A stretch of DNA of 64,000 nucleotides from assembly GCA_012270045.1 (NCBI GenBank), contig JAAXJC010000153.1:43655-107654 (forward strand), in the 5' to 3' direction. Source of the DNA: Luminiphilus sp. (GTDB lineage: Bacteria > Pseudomonadota > Gammaproteobacteria > Pseudomonadales > Halieaceae). This document shows positions 20,272 to 32,442 of the stretch, piece by piece (within the stretch, counting starts at the first letter, position 1; each line of letters starts with the position of its first letter). The notes under the pieces were generated by a model. It did not search any database. It was given only the letters and a program-made list of their open reading frames with translations, and was not told the DNA's origin. The position numbers were made by a program, and so were the translations under genes.

Positions 20272-21566
20272 GCAAATCACTGCCGGCCCGGGCGATGGCT
20301 GCCAAAGCCCTGGCTGCGGTCTGCAACGGGGAATCCCTGGCGCGAGCCCTGCCGGCCCAGCTTGAAGACGCCGCCAGCGAACAACGGCCGTTTATTCAGG
20401 AGTTGGTTTACGGGTCATTACGGGAGTGGCCTCGACTGGCGGCCATTGCCAGGCAGTTGTTACGCAAACCCCTGCGCAGCAAGGACCATGACATCCACGC
20501 CCTGATCATGCTGGGATTGCACCAGTTGTCCAGCCTCAGTACCCCGGACCACGCGGCGGTCGGGGAAACCGTGGCAGCAACACGCAGCCTGGGTAAAAGC
20601 TGGGCAACGGGCCTGGTCAACGGCTGTTTGCGCAGCTACCAGCGGGATGCTGCCGAGCTTGAATCCCGGCTCACAACCCCAGAACAGCTGGCCTTACCCG
20701 ATTGGTTTTGGCAGTCAATTGACCGGCAATGGCCTGGGCAAGCCGCCACAATTGCCGCTGCCAGCCGCAGCCACCCACCCCTCACCCTGCGCTGCAACCG
20801 GTCGCGCATTAGCCCGGAGCAGTACCACAAACGCCTCACCGAGGCCGGTTGCAGCGCGCACTTTAGCGCCGAAGTAGCAACCGCCATCACTCTGGATCCG
20901 CCGCGACGGGTTGAGGACATCCCGGGGTTTGCCGACGGACTGAGTTCCGTGCAGGACGCATCGGCACAACTGGCCGCCCAGTTCCTTGAGCCCCAGGACG
21001 GTGAGTCCATCCTTGACGCCTGTGCAGCCCCCGGGGGCAAAACCTGCCACCTGCTGGAATGGGCCCCCGGGGCCAAAGTGCTGGCCACGGATAACAACGA
21101 GCAGCGGCTGGACAGCGTCGCAGAGAACGCCCGGCGTTTGGGCCTGACGCCGGAAATGGCTGTCCTGGATGCAAGCTGCGCCGATACCGTTCTGGCGGGC
21201 CGCTCCTTCGATGCCATCCTTGCAGATGTGCCCTGCTCCGCCACCGGCGTCATGCGACGCAACCCTGACATCAAGATCACACGCAGCCGGTCAGACATCG
21301 AGGGCTTTGCCAGGCAACAACGCAGTATTCTGGCCGGCCTCTGGCCCCTGCTGCGACCCGGCGGACGCCTGCTCTATGTGACCTGTTCTGTTTTGGGCGA
21401 AGAGAATGATGACGTTATTGCGGCGGTGCGCCCTGATTTGGACGGATGCTCCATTGCACCACTGGCATCATCGGCGGCTGTTGAGACGAAATACGGCTTG
21501 CAGACCCTGCCCTGCCAGGGCGGGGGCGACGGGCTTTATTTTTCCCTACTGGTGAGAAATTGCTGA
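20268..21566 (+). CDS. rsmB: 16S rRNA (cytosine(967)-C(5))-methyltransferase
   Basis: A 432-residue SAM-dependent RNA methyltransferase. It has an N-terminal NusB-like domain (about 1-140), a central PUA-like part and the Rossmann domain with DACAAPGGKTCHLLE. The two catalytic cysteines lie in DVPCSATGVMRRNPD and LLYVTCSV. It overlaps fmt by 4 bases and is followed by a 95-bp gap before trkA. Confidence 0.96.
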   Translation: MSKSLPARAMAAKALAAVCNGESLARALPAQLEDAASEQRPFIQELVYGSLREWPRLAAIARQLLRKPLRSKDHDIHALIMLGLHQLSSLSTPDHAAVGETVAATRSLGKSWATGLVNGCLRSYQRDAAELESRLTTPEQLALPDWFWQSIDRQWPGQAATIAAASRSHPPLTLRCNRSRISPEQYHKRLTEAGCSAHFSAEVATAITLDPPRRVEDIPGFADGLSSVQDASAQLAAQFLEPQDGESILDACAAPGGKTCHLLEWAPGAKVLATDNNEQRLDSVAENARRLGLTPEMAVLDASCADTVLAGRSFDAILADVPCSATGVMRRNPDIKITRSRSDIEGFARQQRSILAGLWPLLRPGGRLLYVTCSVLGEENDDVIAAVRPDLDGCSIAPLASSAAVETKYGLQTLPCQGGGDGLYFSLLVRNC

Positions 21567-21661
21567 CACCAATTGACGCCCAATGCGGTAAAAAACACCA
21601 TGAAAATCCGACGCTGTCCGTTTAAGGTCGTGTCACCTCCAGAGGAGAGGTTCGACAAACC

Positions 21662-23038
21662 GTGAAAATTATCATCCTGGGCGCAGGCCAGGTCGGGGGC
21701 ACCCTGGCGGAACAACTGGCTGACGAGCAAAACGAAATTACGGTTGTCGACAGCCAGGCCACCACCTTGCGGGCGCTGCAGGAGCGGCTTGATATCCGCA
21801 CGGTGCTGGGAGATGCAGCACACCCTTCCACGCTTCTGAACGCGGGTGCTGAAAATGCCGATCTGCTGATAGCGGTAACCAACTCGGACGAGATCAACAT
21901 GCTCGCCTGTCAGGTGGCTTTTACCCTGTACAGAACACCCACCAAAATATCCAGAATACGCTCCTCTGATTACCTCGAACGCAGCAGAGAGCTGTTTAAA
22001 AACGGTGCCATCCCCGTCGACGTCATCATCGGCCCGGAGCAGTTGGTAACCAACAACATCGAGCAACTCATTGCCAACCCCGGATCGCTGCAGGTACTGG
22101 ACTTTGCCGAAGGGCGAATACAGCTGGTGGCCGTGCGCGCCATCGAGGGTGGGCCCATCGTTGGCCGACAACTGCAGGAAATACGCGACCACATGCCCAA
22201 CATCGATACCCGGGTGGCTGCGATTTTCAGACAGGACGCGCCACCCATCATTCCCGAAGGGCTGACTGTGGTACAGCCCAACGACGAGGTGTTTTTTATC
22301 GCCGCCCGGGAGAATATCAAGGCGGTAACCTCGGAGCTGCGCACCATCGACGAACCCTACCGCCGGGTCATGATTGCCGGCGGCGGAAACATTGGTGCGA
22401 CACTGGCCAGCCGCCTGGAGCGAAATTATCAGGTCAAGGTCCTGGAACTGTCCTATGACCGCTGCCGGTTTCTTTCGGAGATGCTGGAGGAGACCATCGT
22501 GCTGCATGGCAGCGCCAACGAACCGTCTTTGTTGTTGCAGGAGAACGTTGAGAACACCGATGTGTTCTGTGCGCTGACCAACAACGACGAATCAAACATC
22601 ATGATGTCCATGCTGGCCAAGCGCTTGGGGGCCAAGAAAGTCATCACGCTGATTACCAACGCGGCCTACGCCGACCTCGTGGGAGAAGAGATCGACATTG
22701 CCATCTCGCCCCAGCAGATCACGATTGGCAGCCTGCTGACCCATGTGCGCCGGGGCGATATCAGTAATGTGCACTCCCTGCGCCGGGGCGCAGCGGAGGC
22801 TATTGAACTTATCGCCCACGGTGATGAGCGATCCTCAAAGGTAATTGGGCGGCGGCTGGACGAGATCGACCTGCCCCCCGGGGTAACCGTAGGCGCCATC
22901 CTGCGTGGCAGCGATGTGGTCATAGCCCACAGTCACATCACCGTGGAGCCCGATGACCACGTGATTCTGTTCCTCACCGACCGCAACCGTATCGCTGAGG
23001 TCGAGCGACTGTTTGCCCCGGGGTTTGGATTCTTCTGA
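21662..23038 (+). CDS. trkA: Trk potassium uptake regulatory subunit TrkA
   Basis: A 458-residue cytoplasmic NAD-binding ring protein that gates the K+ channel TrkH. Two RCK (KTN plus TrkA-C) units run in tandem, with Rossmann loops IILGAGQVGGTLA at the N-terminus and MIAGGGNIGATLAS about residue 236. The start is GTG, preceded by a GGAGAGG ribosome site about 9 bases upstream. The stop and the trkH start share bases in TGATG, so the channel and its gate are coupled. Confidence 0.97.
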   Translation: MKIIILGAGQVGGTLAEQLADEQNEITVVDSQATTLRALQERLDIRTVLGDAAHPSTLLNAGAENADLLIAVTNSDEINMLACQVAFTLYRTPTKISRIRSSDYLERSRELFKNGAIPVDVIIGPEQLVTNNIEQLIANPGSLQVLDFAEGRIQLVAVRAIEGGPIVGRQLQEIRDHMPNIDTRVAAIFRQDAPPIIPEGLTVVQPNDEVFFIAARENIKAVTSELRTIDEPYRRVMIAGGGNIGATLASRLERNYQVKVLELSYDRCRFLSEMLEETIVLHGSANEPSLLLQENVENTDVFCALTNNDESNIMMSMLAKRLGAKKVITLITNAAYADLVGEEIDIAISPQQITIGSLLTHVRRGDISNVHSLRRGAAEAIELIAHGDERSSKVIGRRLDEIDLPPGVTVGAILRGSDVVIAHSHITVEPDDHVILFLTDRNRIAEVERLFAPGFGFF

Positions 23039-24486
23039 TGCACCTGTCGGTGTCACTGCGCATTACCGGGGTATTGCTGATGTTGTTCAGCACGGCAATG
23101 TTGCCGCCCATGCTGCTTGGCCTGGTGGACAACGACGGTTCGGCCCACGCTTTTGCGGTGGCCTTTGGCATCAATATTCTGGCGGGGCTGGCCCTGTGGT
23201 TGCCAACCCGTGACGCCCGGCGGGACCTGCGTATACGGGATGGCTTCCTTGTCACCGCCATGTTCTGGATTGTTCTCGGCGCCTTTGGGGCAGTGCCCTT
23301 TCTGACCAGCGCCGCCCTGCCCCTGTCCGTCGCAGAGGCGCTTTTTGAGTCCGTGTCGGGATTGACCACCACCGGTGCCACGGTCATCGCGGGACTCGAC
23401 GAGCTGCCGCGCTCCCTGCTGCTGTACAGACAGCAGCTGCAGTGGCTGGGCGGCATCGGCATTATCGTGCTGGCGGTTGCGGTCCTGCCCATGCTCGGCA
23501 TCGGCGGTATGCAGCTGTATCGGGCGGAAAGCACCGGTCCGGCCAAAGACCGGAAACTGACCCCCCGGATCACCGGTACCGCCAAGGCATTGTTCGGCAT
23601 TTATCTGGGCCTGACCGCACTCTGTGCGATTGCCTACTGGCTGGCCGGCATGACCGCCTTTGATGCGATCTGTCACGCCTTTTCGACCATTGCCATCGGC
23701 GGGTTTTCCACCCATGACGCCAGCATGGGGTTTTTCCAGAACAACACCATCCTGCTCATCTGCACCTTCTTCATGGTGGTATCAGCGATAAACTTTGGTC
23801 TGCATTTCATTGCCCTGCAGCGAAAAAGCCTAGACATTTACCAGGGCGACTCGGAGACCAAATTCTTCTGCAGCGTGATCTGCATCGCCATCGTTGTCAC
23901 CTGCGCCACGCTGTTGATTACCCACACCCTGCCCCCCACCGAGGGGCTGATCCACGGCATGTTCCAGACCGTCTCCATTGCCACGACGACCGGGTTCACG
24001 ACCCAGGACTTTGCACTCTGGCCCCATTTTTTGCCGGTTATGCTGCTGATTTTGTCTTTCATGGGCGGCTGCGCCGGATCGACCGGGGGCGGGCTCAAGG
24101 CGATGCGCCTACTGCTGATTTTTCGCCAGGGCATGCGAGAACTGAAACAACTGCTGCATCCCAACGCCATCATCCCGTTGAAGCTCGACGCCCGGAGAGT
24201 GCAGCCCAGCGTGGTCAGCGCGGTGTGGAGTTTCTACGCCGTGTATATGGTGTGCCTGGTGACCATCATGCTGCTGATGCTGGCAACGGGGCTGGACTTT
24301 ACTTCGGCGTTCTCGGCGACCACGGCGGCCATGAACAACCTGGGCCCAGGCCTGGGCAGTGTCGCCAACAACTACCACCAGGTCAGCGAGATAGGAAAAA
24401 TTATCCTGTGCTTTGCCATGCTGCTGGGGCGGCTGGAGGTTTTTACCCTGCTGGTGCTCTTTACCCCGGCGTTCTGGCGTCCCTGA
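23038..24486 (+). CDS. trkH: Trk potassium transporter membrane subunit TrkH
   Basis: A 482-residue K+ uptake channel of the SKT superfamily with four M1-P-M2 repeats. Filter loops with their central Gly are recognisable, for example SGLTTTGATV, STIAIGGFSTHD, SIATTTGFTTQDF and AAMNNLGPGLG. The conserved GGCAGSTGGGLKAMR marks the gating-loop region of the third repeat. It ends 3 bp from the convergent djlA gene. Confidence 0.97.
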   Translation: MHLSVSLRITGVLLMLFSTAMLPPMLLGLVDNDGSAHAFAVAFGINILAGLALWLPTRDARRDLRIRDGFLVTAMFWIVLGAFGAVPFLTSAALPLSVAEALFESVSGLTTTGATVIAGLDELPRSLLLYRQQLQWLGGIGIIVLAVAVLPMLGIGGMQLYRAESTGPAKDRKLTPRITGTAKALFGIYLGLTALCAIAYWLAGMTAFDAICHAFSTIAIGGFSTHDASMGFFQNNTILLICTFFMVVSAINFGLHFIALQRKSLDIYQGDSETKFFCSVICIAIVVTCATLLITHTLPPTEGLIHGMFQTVSIATTTGFTTQDFALWPHFLPVMLLILSFMGGCAGSTGGGLKAMRLLLIFRQGMRELKQLLHPNAIIPLKLDARRVQPSVVSAVWSFYAVYMVCLVTIMLLMLATGLDFTSAFSATTAAMNNLGPGLGSVANNYHQVSEIGKIILCFAMLLGRLEVFTLLVLFTPAFWRP

Positions 24487-24489
24487 TGC

Positions 24490-25296
24490 CTACCGCAGTC
24501 CCCGGGCGTTTTTGATCACCTCATAAGCAGTTGATATTTCCTGGGACCGCTCGGTAGCAAGTTTTACCATCTCGTCCGGTACGCCCTTGGCAATCAGTTT
24601 GTCCGGGTGGTTTTCACTCATCAGGCGGCGATAGCTTTTCTTGATGACATCGTCACTGTCATCCGCTTTGACACCCAACGCCTGGTAGGCGTCGGCCAGG
24701 CGATCCCCTGGGGCCGCCTGGGTCGAACCGGCCCCGGCACCGCCATGGAAGCGGGCCTGGGCCACCAGCATGGCCACCAGGCGATCAACCTCCTGGGTGG
24801 GCATGCCCAGAAGCCCGGCAATATGGTGCAGTGCTGTTCGCTCAACACCGTCAAGTTCACCGTCCGCCAGGGCCATGGTGGCCAGGAAGGCAAACAGCGT
24901 TTGCTGCACCTGCCGCCGGGGGCCAACCCGTTCGGCAAAGGCCCGAACAGTAGCGGCGGGGTCGAAACCCGGTTGAGCCCCCCTTTGAAATTGCTGGATA
25001 GCGGACTGGCGCTGTGCCGGGCTCAGCCTGAGCTGCCTGAACAGGACCTCTGCCTGCGCAATCTCTGCCTCGCTGACACGGCCGTCGGACTTGGCGATGT
25101 AGCCCAGCAGGGTAAAGGTTGTTTCGAAAAACTGTTTCTGTATGCGGGCCAGATTTTCCGGACTGGCAGCCTGCAGGGCCTGCCAGAGGCCGCGGTCAAA
25201 GGCATGGCCAATGGCCAGACCAAAAAACAAGCCGACAATGCCCAGAGTGACAAAGCCAATGAGGCCCGCGACAACTTTTCCAGCAACCCTGTTCAA
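24490..25296 (-). CDS. djlA: DnaJ-like membrane co-chaperone DjlA
   Basis: A 268-residue type III J-protein. It has an N-terminal membrane segment with glycines (GKVVAGLIGFVTLGIVGLFFG), a central TerB-like helical domain (about 50-170) and a C-terminal J domain with HPD in SENHPDKLIAKG. The frame is open to 25401, but the TTG at 25296 is the likely start: a GGAG site lies 8 bases upstream and the codon overlaps the upstream stop as TTGA. It probably recruits DnaK to the inner membrane. It is coupled to the acyltransferase gene. Confidence 0.93.
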   Translation of the reverse strand: MNRVAGKVVAGLIGFVTLGIVGLFFGLAIGHAFDRGLWQALQAASPENLARIQKQFFETTFTLLGYIAKSDGRVSEAEIAQAEVLFRQLRLSPAQRQSAIQQFQRGAQPGFDPAATVRAFAERVGPRRQVQQTLFAFLATMALADGELDGVERTALHHIAGLLGMPTQEVDRLVAMLVAQARFHGGAGAGSTQAAPGDRLADAYQALGVKADDSDDVIKKSYRRLMSENHPDKLIAKGVPDEMVKLATERSQEISTAYEVIKNARGLR

Positions 25297-26267
25297 CGTT
25301 TTTGCTCCGGTCTGATCTGGAAGCGGGACCTGGGCGCTTTCAGGTCCCGATAGTGATCTGTGCCATCCTCGGGACGACAGCGAAAGCGCTTGTAGGACCA
25401 CTGATACTGTGTGTCATGGCCCCTGACAAGATCGGCAACGGCGTCGTTCATCGCCACCAGTGCCGCCACCTCATCGTCATGGTAAACGCCTTCGGGGGCA
25501 GGAACATAATGAACCCGAAAGCCGCCTTTACAACGGAACGCCACACCCATGAAGGCGCTGGCATTTGAGCGACGGATGAGATTACAGGCGAGGCTGGCGG
25601 TGCCGCAGGTAACGCCCATGAACGGCACGTTGTGTCCCCCGGCAGCCGCGTCCGGAACCTGGTCCGGGAGGATTCCCGAGATACCGCCCTTGCGCACACA
25701 GCGAACCAGTGCCGCTAGACCCCGGGGGTCGGTGGGCACCAGACGACTGCCGCTGCGTTCCCTGGCACGCTGGATAATGGGCCCCAGGCCCGGAATTTTG
25801 GGCGGCTCGAACAGAGCCACGGTGTCCCCCAAGGTGGCGAGATGCAGACCCAGAACCTCCCAGTTGCCCAGGTGGGGAGCCAGGATGATGACCCCGTGGC
25901 CCTGGTCAAGGGCCTGTCGCACCTGGTCTGAACCCTCAGCGCTGGCGATCAAGCCCGCGGTATGCGGCCAGGGCGCATGCCAGACATGACCCATCTCTGC
26001 GGCAAGGGCGCCGGTTTCCTCCAGGCTGCTGCGCACGAGTTCCCGTTGCGCCGTCGGGTCAAGTTCGGGATAGGCCAGGGCGATGTTGCGCTCGGTCACC
26101 CGGCGACTGCGACCGTCTGCTCGGTAGAGCAGGCGGCCCAGCCAGCGCCCCAAACCCCTGGTCCACTCCAGGGGCAGGCGGTAGCTGCACCACAGCGCAA
26201 CCCGAAGCAGGGGCGGGACCAGTCGGTCACGGAGGTATTTCGTCTTCGGCGAGGACACGGGAGACAT
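25293..26267 (-). CDS. Lipid A biosynthesis acyltransferase (LpxL/LpxM family)
   Basis: A 324-residue inner-membrane acyltransferase of the HtrB family that adds a secondary acyl chain to the lipid A precursor. The catalytic HX4E motif is visible as HLGNWE (about residue 140), and ILPDQVPDAAAGGHNVPFMG matches the second conserved block. The frame is open to 26519, but that part would overlap glyQ and shows no family similarity, so the ATG at 26267 is used although its ribosome site is weak. Whether it acts as LpxL or LpxM cannot be decided from the sequence. Confidence 0.9.
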   Translation of the reverse strand: MSPVSSPKTKYLRDRLVPPLLRVALWCSYRLPLEWTRGLGRWLGRLLYRADGRSRRVTERNIALAYPELDPTAQRELVRSSLEETGALAAEMGHVWHAPWPHTAGLIASAEGSDQVRQALDQGHGVIILAPHLGNWEVLGLHLATLGDTVALFEPPKIPGLGPIIQRARERSGSRLVPTDPRGLAALVRCVRKGGISGILPDQVPDAAAGGHNVPFMGVTCGTASLACNLIRRSNASAFMGVAFRCKGGFRVHYVPAPEGVYHDDEVAALVAMNDAVADLVRGHDTQYQWSYKRFRCRPEDGTDHYRDLKAPRSRFQIRPEQKR

Positions 26268-26308
26268 CTCTGGGGGTATGACGCGTATTATGCCCGCCCC
26301 ATCGTGGG

Positions 26309-26314
26309 TATAAT
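26309..26314 (+). promoter_or_regulatory. Candidate -10 box for glyQS
   Basis: A perfect TATAAT stands 31 bases before the glyQ GTG, in the 77-bp gap to the divergent acyltransferase gene. No convincing -35 is seen at 17 bp. A minus-strand CATAAT at 26292-26287 may serve the acyltransferase gene. Confidence 0.5.
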
Positions 26315-26344
26315 CAAGCGGCAACTTGTCGATCGGACCCAACA

Positions 26345-27268
26345 GTGATCCCCGAAACCTTCCAAGAACTGATTCTGCGACTGCAGAATTTCTGGGGCAG
26401 CCACGGCTGCGTCGTCCTGCAACCCCTGGATATGGAAGTGGGGGCGGGCACCTTTCACCCCGCGACATTTCTCCGTGCGGTAGGCCCGGAGAACTGGAAC
26501 GCCGCCTATGTTCAGCCAAGTCGACGACCCGCCGACGGCCGTTATGGGGAAAACCCCAATCGCCTGCAACATTACTATCAATTTCAGGTGGTCATGAAAC
26601 CCAGTCCGGACAACTTTCAGGAGTTGTATCTGGCGAGCCTCGCCGATCTGGGCCTGGACGCGCTGGAACACGATATCCGCTTTGTGGAAGATAACTGGGA
26701 GTCACCTACCCTGGGCGCCTGGGGCTTGGGCTGGGAAGTCTGGCTCAACGGTATGGAAGTCTCCCAGTTCACCTATTTCCAGCAGGCCGGTGGCCTGGAA
26801 TGTTTTCCCGTGACCGGGGAAATCACCTACGGCCTGGAGCGCATCGCCATGTACCTGCAGGACGTGTCCTCGGTATATGACCTGGTCTGGGCCCAGACGC
26901 CCGCGGGGGTAGTGACCTATGGGGATGTGTTCCACCAGAACGAGGTGGAAATGTCGACCTATAACTTTAAGGAGGCCGATACCGACGCGCTGTTCGCAGC
27001 CTTTGATTTTTGCGAACATGAGGCCATGCGGTTGGTGGATTGCAAACTGCCGCTGCCGGCCTATGAGCAGGTGATGAAGGCCTCCCACGCGTTCAACCTT
27101 CTTGATGCCCGACATGCCATCGGTGTCACTGAGCGCCAGCGCTATATCCTTCGGGTACGCAGCCTGGCGAAAGCCGCCGCCAAGGGGTACTACGATTCCA
27201 GGGCTGCCCTGGGCTTTCCCCAGGCCGATCCCGACTTGAGACAGCAAGCCCTGGAGGCCCAAGAGTGA
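26345..27268 (+). CDS. glyQ: Glycyl-tRNA synthetase alpha subunit
   Basis: The 307-residue catalytic subunit of the bacterial alpha2beta2 glycyl-tRNA synthetase, which activates glycine and transfers it to tRNA-Gly. Class II features include TFHPATFLR, the motif around [20 protein letters not shown] and the [19 protein letters not shown] block. The start is GTG. The stop overlaps the glyS start by 4 bases, so the two subunits are coupled. Confidence 0.98.
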   Translation: MIPETFQELILRLQNFWGSHGCVVLQPLDMEVGAGTFHPATFLRAVGPENWNAAYVQPSRRPADGRYGENPNRLQHYYQFQVVMKPSPDNFQELYLASLADLGLDALEHDIRFVEDNWESPTLGAWGLGWEVWLNGMEVSQFTYFQQAGGLECFPVTGEITYGLERIAMYLQDVSSVYDLVWAQTPAGVVTYGDVFHQNEVEMSTYNFKEADTDALFAAFDFCEHEAMRLVDCKLPLPAYEQVMKASHAFNLLDARHAIGVTERQRYILRVRSLAKAAAKGYYDSRAALGFPQADPDLRQQALEAQE

Positions 27269-29349
27269 CCATGGCCAGGACCGACCTGTTATTTGAATTG
27301 GGTACTGAGGAGCTGCCCGCGGGATCGCTGATGGTGATGGCGGAGGCCTTGCAGCAGGGCTTGTCAGAGGGCCTCGCCTCCCATGACCTGGGGTTCGAGA
27401 CCTCGCAACTGTTCGCCACCCCACGCCGTTTGGCTGTGCTGATCACGGGGCTGGCTGTACAGGCACCGGAACGGACAGTCGAAGCCCTGGGGCCACCGGT
27501 GGCAGCGTCCAGGGACGCTGACGGCAACTGGTCACCCGCGGCCCTGGGTTTTGCCAAAAAGCAGGGCGTTGATGTTGAGACCCTGGACGCCATTGCTACA
27601 CCAAAAGGTGAGCGGCTGGGGCTGCGCAGGGTCGAGGCCGGGGCGACGGCGACAGCGGTGCTACCCGACGTAATCGAAACTGCAGTGGCCGGGATTCCGG
27701 TCAGCAAGCGCATGCGCTGGGGACGAACGCAGCACGAATTCCTGCGGCCGGTGCAGTGGTTGGTGGCCCTGTTGGGTGATGACGTGGTACCCGTACAACT
27801 CATGGGCATACGTTCCGATCGTGTCACCCGGGGACACCGGTTCCACCACCCCCAACCCATCAGTCTCGATCGGGCGGCGGACTACGAAAAGACGTTACAT
27901 GATGCCTTCGTGCTGGCGGACTTTGCCGCGCGCCGGGAGCAGATCAGGTCCCAGGTGGTGGCGAGTGCCGCAGAGGCAGACGCCGAGGCGGTGATTGCTG
28001 ACGACCTGTTGGATGAAGTGACAGGGCTGGTCGAGTGGCCGGTGGCGCTGCGGGGCAGTTTTGATCCCGCGTTCCTGGAAGTGCCCGCCGGCGCCTTGAT
28101 CTCTTCCATGAAAGAGCATCAAAAGTACTTTCATCTGCTGGATAAACAGGGACAGTTGCTGCCCCTGTTCATCACCATCGCCAACCTCGAGAGCAGCCGC
28201 CCGGAGACCATCATTGCGGGCAATGAAAAGGTCATCAGGCCCAGGCTCAGTGACGCCGCCTTCTTTTTCGACAATGACAAGTCGACCCCCCTTGCCGACC
28301 GCCGGGCGCGGTTGGAAACCGTCATATTCCAACAAAAGCTGGGTAGCCTGGCCGACAAGACGGAACGAATCACAACGCTGAGCGGCTGGTTGGCGGACAA
28401 GCTGGGCGCTGACCCTGACACCACCCGCCGCGGCGCGGAATTAGCGAAGTGCGACCTGGTTTCCGACCTGGTGCTCGAATTTCCAGACCTTCAGGGGATA
28501 GCGGGCGCTCACTACGCTGCCCACGACGGCGAACCGCAAGGGGTCGCAGACACCATCGAACAGCATTATTGGCCCCGTTTCGCCGGTGACGCATTGCCGG
28601 CCAGCCCGGAGGCCGCCGCGGTGGCCTTGGCGGATCGCATGGACACATTGGTGGGTATCTTCGGTATTGGTCAGCTGCCAACCGGCTCCAAGGACCCCTT
28701 CGCCCTGCGCAGGGCATCCTTGGCCGTGCTGCGCATCCTGATGGAATTGGGCAGCGACCTCGACCTGGGCCAGATCGCCCAAAAAGCCGCATCAGGATTC
28801 ACCGATGGTGTGCTTGATGGGGATACCGCCCAGCGGGTCAGCGACTACGCCATGGATAGGTTCAGGGCTTGGTACGAGGACCAGGGCGTACCCGTTGCTG
28901 TCCTCCGCGCCGTGATCGCGACAGGTGTCACCTGCCCCGCAGAAGTAGACCGGCGTGTGCAGGCTTTGACAGCGTTTATAGGCACCGAAGCGGCGACGGC
29001 CCTGGCCGCCGCCAACAAACGGGTGGCCAACATCCTCGCCAAGTCCGAAGACGAAGCCACCGGCAAGCCCGACCCCGCTCTTTTCGAACAACCCGCTGAA
29101 CAGCAATTGCACGATCGCCTGCTGGCCGTCCAGCCCGGGGTGCAAACCGCTGTTGCGTCCGGGGACTTCGGTCACGCCCTGGCGCAACTGGCGAACCTGC
29201 AGGACCCCGTGGATGCGTTTTTTGATGAGGTGATGGTCAACGCCGATGACCCAGCAACCAGGAATAACCGGCTGGAATTGCTGGCGGCTTTACGCAATGC
29301 ATTTACCGGCATCGCGGATTTCGCGTTGCTGAGCGGCGCCGGGAAGTAG
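27265..29349 (+). CDS. glyS: Glycyl-tRNA synthetase beta subunit
   Basis: The 694-residue beta subunit that binds tRNA-Gly. The N-terminus [11 protein letters not shown] is diagnostic. An HD-like domain and a C-terminal anticodon-binding (DALR) domain are expected along the full-length protein. A GTG at 27265 overlaps the glyQ stop; an ATG at 27271 is the alternative start and leaves the family N-terminus unchanged. Confidence 0.98.
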   Translation: MTMARTDLLFELGTEELPAGSLMVMAEALQQGLSEGLASHDLGFETSQLFATPRRLAVLITGLAVQAPERTVEALGPPVAASRDADGNWSPAALGFAKKQGVDVETLDAIATPKGERLGLRRVEAGATATAVLPDVIETAVAGIPVSKRMRWGRTQHEFLRPVQWLVALLGDDVVPVQLMGIRSDRVTRGHRFHHPQPISLDRAADYEKTLHDAFVLADFAARREQIRSQVVASAAEADAEAVIADDLLDEVTGLVEWPVALRGSFDPAFLEVPAGALISSMKEHQKYFHLLDKQGQLLPLFITIANLESSRPETIIAGNEKVIRPRLSDAAFFFDNDKSTPLADRRARLETVIFQQKLGSLADKTERITTLSGWLADKLGADPDTTRRGAELAKCDLVSDLVLEFPDLQGIAGAHYAAHDGEPQGVADTIEQHYWPRFAGDALPASPEAAAVALADRMDTLVGIFGIGQLPTGSKDPFALRRASLAVLRILMELGSDLDLGQIAQKAASGFTDGVLDGDTAQRVSDYAMDRFRAWYEDQGVPVAVLRAVIATGVTCPAEVDRRVQALTAFIGTEAATALAAANKRVANILAKSEDEATGKPDPALFEQPAEQQLHDRLLAVQPGVQTAVASGDFGHALAQLANLQDPVDAFFDEVMVNADDPATRNNRLELLAALRNAFTGIADFALLSGAGK

Positions 29350-29408
29350 ACCCCTCTCGGCCTATCCCCTCGCCTTGGGTTCTGCTGTCAGACCGCAGAC
29401 ACGCTTAA

Positions 29409-29454
29409 CAACGGACCGGGTCGTATCCGTTGCTGAGCGCTGATAGCTGCTCAG
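29409..29454. repeat. Two adjacent perfect inverted repeats downstream of glyS
   Basis: CAACGGA at 29409-29415 pairs with TCCGTTG at 29426-29432. Directly next, CTGAGC at 29433-29438 pairs with GCTCAG at 29449-29454. They abut without a spare base. Neither is followed by a T-run. They may end or protect the glyS transcript in the convergent gap with the small membrane-protein gene. Confidence 0.5.
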
Positions 29455-29504
29455 TGATAAAACCAACGACGACATGAGGGTGAATATACCCAGCCCAGCA
29501 CCCA

Positions 29505-29819
29505 TTACGTAAAAAGCAGCTCGTACACTGCTTGGAAACCTCCTTCCAAAAATATATCCAACATCATTGGAGCGACACCGCCCAGCATTACGCCCCAGAA
29601 AAGTGAAAATACAAAGGGGTTCTCCGGCTTGTTTGCTGTCGGCCAGAATGAGTCCAGGAAGGACGCAAAAATGATAGATAAAAGTCCTATCAGTCCAGCG
29701 ACGTAGCCGAGAATGGGTGACTGCAAAGAACCCCAGAACACAAGGGCTGCAACAATAACGGTGAACGATATGGACTGCCTGCTTGGCTTTGCCAGCTCTC
29801 CGCCTCTGAACATACCCAT
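29505..29819 (-). CDS. Unrecognised small membrane protein
   Basis: A 104-residue protein that I do not recognise. Three hydrophobic segments are visible at about residues 18-32, 35-55 and 68-90, with a polar loop containing PTANKPENP. No catalytic motif is seen. The DNA has visibly lower G+C than its neighbours, which suggests a recent arrival or an orphan gene. The first ATG at 29819 has no clear ribosome site; the ATG at 29813 is an alternative. It lies alone between glyS (convergent) and gyrB (same strand, downstream). Confidence 0.55.
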   Translation of the reverse strand: MGMFRGGELAKPSRQSISFTVIVAALVFWGSLQSPILGYVAGLIGLLSIIFASFLDSFWPTANKPENPFVFSLFWGVMLGGVAPMMLDIFLEGGFQAVYELLFT

Positions 29820-29989
29820 TACCGATTTATTATTGACAAGTGGGACCGCCGCTTCGTGGACGAAAGCAGGCGTTCAGGAAGCAATAACACAGAGTGCGCT
29901 GGCAACTATCCGAAATAAGCGGACATGGCGAGTGGCCTGTTGCAGCTATCCTGGGTGTCGCCTGGCGCTACAGACGACACATGCCCGAT

Positions 29990-32425
<2,436 letters not shown>

Positions 32426-32442
32426 TCAATCCGTTATCCGTA

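Noticed and set aside
21536-22507. 323-residue minus-strand open frame
   Set aside because: It is antisense to trkA and to the end of rsmB.
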